Shown: positions 11,401 to 23,400 of the stretch, piece after piece
Position numbering within the stretch: the stretch's first letter is position 1
Layout of the letters: each line of letters opens with the position of its first letter
NCBI GenBank assembly: GCA_964619685.1
Contig: CAZUET010000003.1
Span: forward strand, 1-45,932
Length of the DNA stretch: 45,932 bases
Direction: 5' to 3'
Origin: RUG14300 sp964619685
GTDB taxonomy: Bacteria > Bacillota > Clostridia > Christensenellales > CAG-1252
Program-made: the position numbers and the translations under genes
Notes under the pieces: model-generated
What the model saw: the letters and a program-made list of their open reading frames with translations, nothing else
Told to the model about the DNA's origin: nothing
Databases searched by the model: none

Positions 11401-14400
11401 GACGGAAAGGTCTATGAGGGCGATAGCGTATCGTTTACATATGTATATTCGGGGAATAGAATTCTTAAGGGTAATTATTCTGTAACGGTAACCGCACTTA
11501 CCGACAATGTAAATTATATTCTTGGTACAGTGGATAACGCTACTAAAGAAATGGAGATTACCCCAAGAACACTAACCGTTGCTTGGTTGGGTGACAGCGG
11601 TATATATAATAAACAGAATTACATATTTACGCTAACAGTTTCTAATTTGATACCGTTCGACCTTGAAAACGGATTTATTGATTTTAATTCTCATAGTGTT
11701 GATGGTTATCTTGCAGTGGATAACGCTACTAAAGAAATGGAGATTACCCCAAGAACACTAACCGTTGCTTGGTTGGGTGACAGCGGTATATATAATAAAC
11801 AGAATTACATATTTACGCTAACAGTTTCTAATTTGATACCGTTCGACCTTGAAAACGGATTTATTGATTTTAATTCTCATAGTGTTGATGGTTATCTTGC
11901 AGTGATTGACGGAGGTAAAGCCTTATCGGGCAATAGCTTAGTATGGTCGTTCTCTGCGATTAATGCAGGTCTTTATTCGGTATCTGTCGATATTTCGGGC
12001 GACAGATCATCTTGTTATACCTTTGTAACCACAACTAAGAAATTTGAAATTGAAAAGAGTGAGATAGGAATCGAATGGGATATGTCAGACGATATAGACG
12101 ATTCGTTTACTAAGATATATAATGGTGTATCTTCTACAATTACCGCTCAACCAACCGGGGTATATAGCGGAGATAGCGTAGAGTTTGTGCTTTCGGGTGA
12201 TATTTATTGTGTAAATGCATCAAATGAATACATTGCTCGGGTACAGGCTCTTGACGGTGAAGATAAAGAAAACTATAAGCTTCCAAGCAATATATCACGC
12301 TCATGGCAAATAGAAAGATTGGCTGTTGTTTTAGATTGGACGCTTTCCGCACCTATTAACGGTAAGGCTGATGCCTTTAAGGGCGTATATGCTAAAAATG
12401 ATTATACATTATCGGCAACAGTAACAAATGCAGTTGGCGATGATGTAGTTACAATCAATTCATATTTAACGATCGGCATAGGTTATAACTCTTCATCTAA
12501 TACCGCACTTAATGTAGGAGCGTATACCACTCGTGCGGTTTCTCTTGATAATGATAATTATACCCTTGTCGGGGCAGTTGATATTAAAAATTGGGAAATA
12601 ACACCTAAGAATATTACTGAAATTTATTGGATTGGTGAAAACTCGAGCGAAAGCGACTTCTCTTGGGTATATGACGGTACTATAAAGGCACCTAAAGCAT
12701 ATGCTGTTTCTATCGATACCGTAAACGGTCAATATAATGACGGTAAAGCTTATGTAGGTGATAATATTTCGTTTGAATATAATAATATCGGAGAATATGC
12801 GGTAGGTACATACTCATTATTGGTAACCGCTGTTATCGGTAATTCAAATTATGTGCTTGGTGATAATGTTACTAATATAAGTAAAGAGTACACGATTACC
12901 GCTAAGACGCTCGACATTAATTGGAATGGTTTATCGGGTACATATGACGGTAACGATCATATATTTACCGCAACCGTTTCCGGTATATTGAATGACGATT
13001 ATGGCACAGCCGTTACGTTGTCGGCAACTTCTCTAAGTGCTGTATGTGCAGATGCATCCTTTATTTCTGGTGTATATACTCAAGCGTTTAGCAGTAAGAA
13101 CGCCGGAGATTATTCGGTTACATTGACTCTTAGCGGTTCAAGAGCTGATTGCTACATCTTTTCTAACGGTGAATTAGCGGTTACCAAGGCTTGGACGATA
13201 GATAAAAAGGCACTTACAGTTGAGTTTACAGTATCGGGTGGAAATATAATAAACGGCTCAGTTATTTATGATGCACAAAGCCATGGATATTCGTTTACCC
13301 TTGTAGGTTTAGTTGACGGTGAAAGCTTAGATCTTTTCTATAATGAATTGGTCAATGGTGTCGCTACAACTAAGAATATAGCATCATTCGGTGTCGGTTC
13401 TACGGCATTATTTGTTCCTAAATCGGTTTCTTTATACGGTATTAGCGATATTACAGTATCATCGGCAACGTCAAGTATTGAGAATTATTCCTTTACCTCT
13501 CGTTCCGTTTCGTGGGAGATTACTCCGAGAGTAGTCGAATTGAGTTGGAGCATGAACAGTGCTATCAACTATTATTATCGTGCATCCGATTATTCGCCCA
13601 TTGCTACCATAACAAACATTCAAAACGGTGACAGTGTGACCGTTAACGGATATTCTACCGTGGGCAACAAGTCGGCATTCGCTGTAAGTGGTGTAGACGG
13701 TGTGGGAAATATCGCTAAAAATGTAGATAATTACAGAACAAAGACACTAAGTCTTGACAATGAAAATTATACTCTTGACGGTGCTACAAATACCGAGCTT
13801 AGCTGGTCTATCCTACCTAAGACCATCGTCTTTGATTGGATAGGTGATAGCGGTAGCTATACCGATTTTTCTTGGGATTACGACGGCACGACTAAGAGCG
13901 TAGGTGCAGTTGTCGAATATGTTTCTGTTTCCGTCGGAAGCGATATCGACGGTAAGGTGTATGAGGGCGATACCATTTCTATTGTAATATCCAATTCGTC
14001 AAATATTTTAGCAGGCTCTTATACGGCAACAGCTATAGGAACAAGCAACTCTAACTATGTTATTGATGACAATTTAACTCGTGCATATTCTATAGAAAAA
14101 CGCAAGGTAACGCTTGTCTGGACATTAGATAGCGGTTCTAATGATTATAGCGGTAATAAATACGGATATACTCTGACGGCTGTAGGTTTTGTTTCTAACG
14201 ATTACTCGGCAAATATTACTATTGCTATAGATACAGAAAAAGCCAATATGGGAACACCGACATTTACCGATAGCTATTCTATTTATATTTCGGGAATAAA
14301 CGCAGGCGACTATTCGGCAAGTGCAGTTCTTAGCGGTTTAAGAGCGGACTGCTATTATATTGACGGAATCACCAATGTAAATTGGAATATCAATAAAAAG

Positions 14401-17400
14401 GAAATAACGGCAGTCATTGGGGAAAGTGTCTTCGACTATAAGGCTGAAAGAATAGAAAATGATGAACTTAATATATCCTTCTTAGGTCTTGTATCTAACG
14501 AGTCATTGACTATTGGCACCGATTATAATGTGGAATTCGACAAAGATCCTATTTATGCGGGTAGTTATGTAGTTACCATTGATATTTTGTCGACCGCAAT
14601 GACTTCCAATTATACTTTGATTGGGCAACAGTCCTTCGATGTGACTATTGATAAGCACAGTATAAATATTTCCGATCTTTTGTGGAAATTGAACGGTACT
14701 GAAATAGATATCGATAATCTCGTATTTGTATCGGGAGAACATAAGTCATTCACCCTTTCTATTAGCGATTCTATATTCAATAAAATAGAGGGTAAACAAT
14801 TTACCATTCGTTATTTTGGATTCTGTACATGCGGAGCGTCGGCGCAATCGTCCACAGCGGAAGGCTTAAATATGGAGCATCAATGGTTCGATATTGACGG
14901 AGAATGGCAAACAAACGGTCCGGAGCATGCAGGTATCTATTGGGCGTTTGTATCATTCGATTCAATTAATGTCGACGACAGGGATAGCTTTGTATTTGAG
15001 AATTTTGATAACTATACAAATTCCGCATATTTCACTGTGGACGGAGATAACACATATCTTAGCTGGAATAACGGAGATAAGGCTACCGATACTCCGCTAC
15101 CTGCACTTGGTGATAATGCAACGGTAGTTGCATTCGGAATACAGAGAGCCGAAAACGGTGCAACCTTTGCACAAACACCCAAGAGCCTACCTTTTAGCGG
15201 AAGCTATTATACCGTTACTAACGGCTTGCCTTTTGTAACTGCAATAGGTGAAGGGGCTGATATGCGTGTAACGGTTAACGGTAGAGATTATAGCTATACC
15301 GATTATACGACCGCTCAATTGGTTCGCAATGCAGGTAAATACAGCATAAGAATCTATGATAAAAACGCATCCGCTTCTACCATTGTTGGCTGCGACCTTT
15401 TCAATACCGATGCAACACTTGAAAGCGATGTTATATTGACGGTGGAAAGACAGATCGTAACTATCAATAATACCGCATCCATTGCTTGGAGTAAGGTATA
15501 TGATAGAACGGTCGGATATATCGGTTTTACCTATGAAAATGGAGTAGACTTTGTTTCTCAAGAAAATGACGGTGTTATTTCGTCTGCAGTTGACGGAGTG
15601 ATATCAGGTACTTCACTAACTATATCTGCGGTGTTCGATTCGTATAACGCAGGCAGTAGGAACTTGACATTTAGCCTTGACGGAGCGGATAAGAATAATT
15701 ATATACTTAAATTCAGCATCAATGGCATACCTTTTACCGAGTTTGTAGAGAGTAATGGTAGTTTTGTTATTGTTGGCGGAACGGCTGAAAACAATGTTTC
15801 TTTGGGTGACGGTGGTTATATTACCAAAAAAGATATCAATGCAGACGGCTTAGCCGAAAAGGTATTCGACGGCACAGATGAGGTCAAGAGCTTTACTTGG
15901 AACACTTCGGACATTATTTCGGGTGATACAGTAAGCGTAAGCGGTCGCTATGCTCAGTCCTCAGTAGGTGATAATATCGATATAGTATTAAGCTCGGGTA
16001 ACGATAACTATATTATTGCATCGAGTCTTGCTTTGGGTAGGATATTACCTAAACAGCTTGATGTTTCCTATTTGTCTGACGGTTCAGTGGACTATGACGG
16101 AGCTCCGCACGGAGTAATAGTTACTATTGACGGAATGTTAGACGGCTTTATTGAAACTATAAGCGTTTCGGGAGATCGTAGCGGTGAATTGACGGGTAAT
16201 GTAAGCGGTACTTTTACCGCAATCAATGCCGGTGATTACACGATAACTTTATCGTTACCTAATAACTCAAACTATTACATTGCAAAAAATAGTGAGAGCT
16301 GGCAAATCAATAAGCGTACCTTAGGTATAGCTTGGTCGACCGATGATTTAGAAAATGAAGAGAACGCAATTTATGCTTGGAACACTGAAAATGATAAATG
16401 GACGGTCAAATTCTCTAATATTCAAAGATGGATCGGTGCGACATTTAGCAATATCGTAGAAGGAGAAACGCTTTCTGCTCAGCTTAAAGACAATGTAGCA
16501 ATAGCAGTCGGTGAATATACTGCAATCGTTATAGGGATAGATGGCGATACATCATCCAATTATACACTTCCTACCGATATGACTAAGTCTTGGGCAATTC
16601 TCAAGGCTGAGGTCAAGACCGACATTACAGGTATAATTCTTGAAGATAAGACGGTAACCTATAATAGCGTTAAACAGACCGTTTCGGTAAATAAAACTAC
16701 AACACAGCACGGAATAACTGTTTTAGTAACGTATGAGGGCGGTGAGGACGACTCAAACGGAGCAACAAATGTAGGTAAGTACACCATTACGGCTAATATA
16801 GCAGAGAGCGAAAACTATTTTGCTTGGTCGATGACTGCAACGCTTACCATTGAAAAAGCGGACATCGAGGGAATCTCAATGAAAGCATCGTCCTTGACCT
16901 ATGACGGTAAGGATCACTGCTTGACGATAGACAAATCGACTACACAGTATAATGAGAGCGTATCGGCTACTTATAGTATTATTTACGATACTATTTCGGT
17001 AAATAACGCAACAAATGTAGGTGTTTATACTGTTACCGCTATACTTAATGCCGGTAGTAACTACAATATTGCTACTTTAACAAATACACTTGAAATAACC
17101 CGTGCCGAAATCAAACTATCTTGGAATAATACTTCAAGCTTTAGCGGTATATATTCTGCCACTATGCAAGGTGTGTTACTGACGGTAGAGGGTATAGTCG
17201 AAAACGATAAAAACGGAGAACTGGTTTTAGAGTTTACTCATAATACATTATCGAGCTATACAAATGGTAAGAATAATGTTCAATATGATTTCTGTGCTAT
17301 AAATGCAGGTGTATATACAATATCTGTTACTCTTAACGGAGACACTAAGGATAATTATATCGTTACTAATGTGAACGGCGGTTTTACAATCAATAAAAAG

Positions 17401-20400
17401 ACGGTCACTATAAATGGTTGGGAATATCAAAACGGCAGTATATCGGGAGAGTATACCGATAATGCTCTTACATATAATAGATCGGAATATACATTGGTGC
17501 CCATTCTCGACGGAGTGATCGGCGGTGATGAAGTAAACTTAGATATTAGCGGTAATAAGGGTACCAATGCTTATACATATTCGGCAACGATAACGCTTAA
17601 TCACGCCAATTATTCTATGTTTACGGTTAATAAGAGCTGGATTATTTCACCTAAGGCATTGACTGTCGATTGGAATTATACAGAACCATTCGTATATGAC
17701 AGAACTTTCCACGAGGTTACCGCTAAATTAGACGACATTTGCTCGGGCGATATCGTAAATATTACATATATAAACTCTGGGGATACCGTTAATAAAGCGA
17801 TAGATGCAGGCACATATACCGCAAAGATATCGTCAATAGATAACACCAATTATATCTTGCCGACCGACGGATTGGAGTGCGGTTGGTCAATAGAGAAAGC
17901 GGATATAGATGGTATTATTTTGAGTGGCGGAGTATTCGAATACGATGGTAATTTACATACCTTGACAGTTAATAAGCTCACTACACAGCACGGAATAGCT
18001 GTTTCGGTATCGTATGAAGGCGGTGAAAACGGCGCTAACGGAGCAACAAATGTAGGTAGATATACCATAATCGCTACCGTTTCAGCAGGAGATAACTACA
18101 ACGATAAAGTGTTACCGAGTAGCACACTTGAGATAACCCCTGTTTTACTTAGCTTGGATTGGAATAATAGTGAAAATTACAGTGGTATATATTCAGCCTC
18201 CCTTCAAGGCGTTTCACTCACTGTAAGCGGTATTGTTTCAAGGGATAGCAATGGCGAATTGAAGCTTGTATTTACCCATAATACAGCATCCGACATTTTG
18301 GAATGCATTAATAACGGTACCTATGAATTCCTTGCTAAAAATGTAGGCGATTATTCGGTATCGGTGAGCCTTGACGGAACTAATAAAAATAATTATAGCC
18401 TACCTGTAAATACATCTTACTCGTTTACCGTTAAGCGTAAGACCTTGACGATTACAAAGTGGATATTGGATGATAACGATTATACCGTACCCGTCGTTTA
18501 TAATAAGACAGAAAGGGTAATAAGAGCATATACAGATGATATTATCTACAACGGCGATATCGTCAACTTCGATTATAACGAGAATGTCAAAACAAATGTG
18601 GGCATTTACCAAGCTGTTGTGACTATAAGCGGTAATGCAAATTATGAACTGTCGGGCGAAATGACCAAGGAATGGGCTATCATACCTAAGCAGTTGAGTA
18701 TTGTTTGGCAGAACGATATTGAAAAGACCTATGATCATTCTGAGCAGAGTGTAACCGCAACCCTTAACGGCGTAATAGAGGGTGATACTGTCAATATTGT
18801 ATATGATACAACGAGCGGTAAGGCGTATAAGGCAACCGATGTAGGCTCATACACCGCAGCGATATCTTCTATTGATAATAGTAATTACATCCTACCGTCT
18901 GTAGGATTATCTCAAGATTGGTCTATTAAGCAGGCAAAGATAACAACGGTCACATTTGTTAGTGCTAAATATACCTATGACGGAAGTGTCAAGTCATTGG
19001 CTATCAAGGGTGATAAGACGCAGTATGACGAGATTGTAACTGTGACTTATTCGAATAATTCTAAGGCGAATGCGGGTGCTTATATAGTTACAGCTATTGT
19101 AGACGGCGGTACAAATTATGAGATACTTACATTGACCGCAACTCTTACAATAGATAAAGCAAGGCTTGAAATAGCAGTAAACGGTGATAGTATAGTCTAT
19201 GACGGTGAGGTGCACACATTAGTGCCTACATTTGTATCGGGTGAAAAATATCCCAAGTACACATTGTCGGGTAATACGCTTAATGTCGTGTTAAGTGCCG
19301 ATCATAATAACGGTAACGGTGATGAGTTTATCATATCATCTACCGTTAACTCGTCTATAACGCTGGAAGCAAAGAATGTAGGCACATATCACTTTGCATT
19401 TAATGTTACTCCTATTGAAGGAGTTATTTCTGATAACTATATCGCTGTTGACACTATTACCGCAGTGCTTACCATTGAAAAAGCCGATATGTTAGATAGT
19501 GACGGCACAAAACTTGAACAAGGCGTTAATATATTCTTGAATGACGATATTGTTGATTACTGTGAGGAATATGTCGGTATAACGGTATCGAGAGAAGATG
19601 CCGAAAGTATATGCGTAAATGCAGATGATTTATTGAAAGAGCTTTCCATATACACATCCAAGAATATCCAAGATACCGCAACAGTATCATATAATTATTC
19701 ATACACTGCTCATCAAAATTCTAGAATTAAGAGGGCTGCGACTAATGAAAACGGTGTAATTAATGCAGGTATTTACTCAATAACGGTAACCGTTGTCAAT
19801 GATAATTATAAGCCTGTTGTTTTAAGTGCAGAGCTTACTATAAATAGAATAGAAGTTTCGGTTAATTGGGTAGGTACATCTAATGATTATACCTATTCCC
19901 GCTTGGATCAATCTAATGCGATCGGTGCTTCGTTTATATCCGTTAAGGGTGAAAACAAACAAATGACGGTCGAGGTCCGTGGTGTAGATAGTGAGAATAA
20001 TACAGTTACTGAATTTATCAGTGCAGGTACATACACATTTACTGCATCCTATAACGGTTGGGATAGCGATAACTACATTATAAACGACAGCGTCAATAGT
20101 GGTATCGTTATGAAGAAGTATGTATACAGTGCAACGCTCAATGATACCTCTATGACCTATGACGGTAATACATATTATTTGTTGTTAAATAGTGGCAAAT
20201 CTACCGTGAACAGTGAATTTATTACCGTTCTCGGTATGTCCGAAAGGGTATATTACACATATCAATGCAGAGAAAGCGTATTGACGACCAACGAGATAAG
20301 AAATGTTGGCGTATATACAGTAGTTGCTCGTTATAATGCAGTCGATACTGTAGGATATAACCCCAATATTGAATCGTTTGTAAGTAGAACGGCAACATTT

Positions 20401-23400
20401 ACCGTGAATGTAAAGGATATCTCTGTGGATATAGAGAACCCCACTAAGGTATATGACGGAAATAGCGGTGTTGATGGTACTGTTACCGTCAGCGGAATAG
20501 TGGATAGTGATATAACACATATTACTGTATCTGTTGCATATTCGGATAAGAATGTAGCGGCTACCAAGCGAATAATCGTTGCTCTTACATCTGACGATGA
20601 AACACATTTCCCGACAACAAACTATAAGGTGCCTGAGAATCTAAACGGTAAAATAGAAGCTCGTAAACTGGATGTGGATAGTAGAGAGCTTCAATCATGG
20701 CAAAAGGATTATGACGGAACTACTCAGTCGGCAAAATCACCTATAACATTGTTTGCGGACGGCTTTATGCCCATTGACAGCGACGATATTACCGTTAAGG
20801 CATACTATAATTCTAAGAATGTTCTTGAAGCGAACAGCATCGTTTTTAGTCTTGAGGGGTATGATGCTGGCAATTACCTACTGGATAGTATAGAGTTTAG
20901 TGAGGTGGACCATATAAGCGTATTCCTTATTAATTCTCTTAATGTGGGCATCGAATGGGGCGGTACGGGCTTCATAAATAAGGGCGACTATTATTCATTG
21001 ACCTATGACGGTTATACGCATGACGCTAATGCTCTTATTAGATTGAAGGGCGACGATATCACCACAGCAAATAACGGTATACTTAACTTGACTGTTCTCA
21101 CTTACTATGTAAAGAAGGCGGACGGTACAAGTATTACCGACACCAATTCAGTGGTGCTTCGTAATGCCGGTACATATAATGCTGTTGCATCGACTCCTAC
21201 CGTTATGGACGATAACATGCGTGCGAATTACGGTATTACCGCTACCGCAAGGAATTATGTTATCGAGCAAGCAAGCGTGGCTGTTAAATGGAGCGTGAAA
21301 GATGAGTATATATACAACGGCACCGAGCAGACCGCTGCGGTTTCAGCAACTGCAGTTCTCTTGGGTGAGGATATATCTACATATCAAAACGAATTTATCG
21401 TAGTAGATTATGGCGGTAAGTTATTCAAAAACGCAGATATATATGCAGTCAAGGCTATGTTTGATTCGGATGAATTAAGTAACAACTATAAGCTTATCAG
21501 TGACGATCGAACGATAGAGATTAAAAAAGCAAATATAACCAATTTGCAATTCCAAGGATCCGATTCTTGGGTCTATTACAGTGGAGAGGTCAAGTATTTC
21601 TTTGTTACTGCGGACGGAAGCAATTATAATTCTGCTTATAGTGAAGTCTACTATGAATTTGATCCGAGCTTGCCCATAACTGTCAATTATTCGGGCGGTG
21701 AAATAGACTATCAAAACATAGGTAGATCGGGTATTAAGAATGTAGGCACATACACCGTAACTGCAAGCGTTGCCAATACCTTGAATTATAATGACTGGTC
21801 GTCCTCTATAACAGTTACGGTTGAAAAGGGTACTATTGATAATATTTTCATCAAGGAGCGTGCATATGTGTTCGACGGTAATAAGCATTATGTTTATGCA
21901 TCCAACGATAAAAATGGCGCAACCGATTATGAAAGCGTTGTGCTTCCCGACGGTTCGGCTATAACCGTTAGCTATCGTACATTGTCGATAAGCTACTATA
22001 ATAGAGCATTCTATGAAGGCGACAATATTAAGGATAGCTATATATGTGACCAAGCTATCAACTATGCGGAGCATGCAGGTCAATATAAGGTGGGTGCCAC
22101 TATCAGCGGTCAATCTAACTATAAAGATTGGTCAAGCGAGGTTTCGTTGACGATAACCCAAAGGGTATCTACCGTAAATTGGTATTACAAGGGGCTTACC
22201 GATGCTAAGTATGTTTATAATGCGACCGACCAATCGAACTCGGTATCTGCATCTATACTGGGACAGGGTATTGTAGGTAACGATAAGAATATATATTTAT
22301 CTATTGCATTTACCCTTATCGGTGATGATGTAGGTGCATTTGCGGAGCTTAAGAACCGCTTTGTTTTGGCTGGCGATTATACTTTGGTTGCAGACTTTAC
22401 TCCCGAACAAGTTTGGGAAGCAAATGACTACAAGCTTGATGATAAGGGTATAACAAGGAATGTAACTATACAAAAGTTTGTCGTTGAACTAAAGTGGTAT
22501 TTCGGTTGCTGTGAGCATAAGGATGAGGAATACACTGACGAGAGTATCTGTGTATATAACAAGAAGGAGCATAGCATAGTTGCAAGCGGTTTAGGCTTGG
22601 GCGGTGTTGAAATGAGCCTTTTGACCAGCGGTGACTTTAAAGGAATCAATGCAGGTACATATTCGGCAACCGTATCAAAGGTCGAGGACGGAACGGATAA
22701 TGTTGTTGTAGACGGTATATCTTATGAAATTCCATACGCTCTTAACTATGTTACTCCAACCAATGTTGACAAGAAATGGAGCATTGACAAACGACCTATT
22801 ACCATTGAACTGGATATAGTACAAAGCTCTGTAAGTAAAAAATATGATGGCTCTAAATTATTTACATTTGATGATACTATTAATGTTACCAAGGTGACAA
22901 CGGACGGAATCGTATTCAAAACATATAATTATCTGTTGACAAACGAAAACTATCAAGGCTCTGTAAATAAGATAATCTACAAGATAGGTAATATTGTCGA
23001 AGGTGACGGCGATGTTCTCGATCTGTATATTGAAAGCATTACCGCAAACGAGGCAACTGTAAATGCAACCAGCATACATATCATATTCAAGGAGCTTACA
23101 TTTAATCAAATAAGTATGGTCGATGTCATTGAGAATTACTGGTTTGCAGGTGATACATCGGGCTTGGCTATGGGAAGGAACGACGGTGAACTTATACAAC
23201 CAAGACGATTGTCCGCATCTGTAAATAATAATGCAGGGCATGTATATAACGGATTGACCTTTGAAAGGAGCTTTGAATATGCTGACGGCTGTGCAAGAGC
23301 TGATGACCTATACTGTATTAGCGTAAGAAGTGTAGAGACAGATCTCGAGCTTATGACACTTATAGACGGTAACTGCTATGTCGGTAGCTTGAATATAGGC

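Noticed and set aside
21475..22113. A 212-codon minus-strand open frame inside the giant gene, and many smaller ones of 60-140 codons
   Set aside because: They lie opposite a gene with clear domain structure, lack ribosome sites, and arise because the repetitive codon pattern of the plus strand keeps the opposite strand open.
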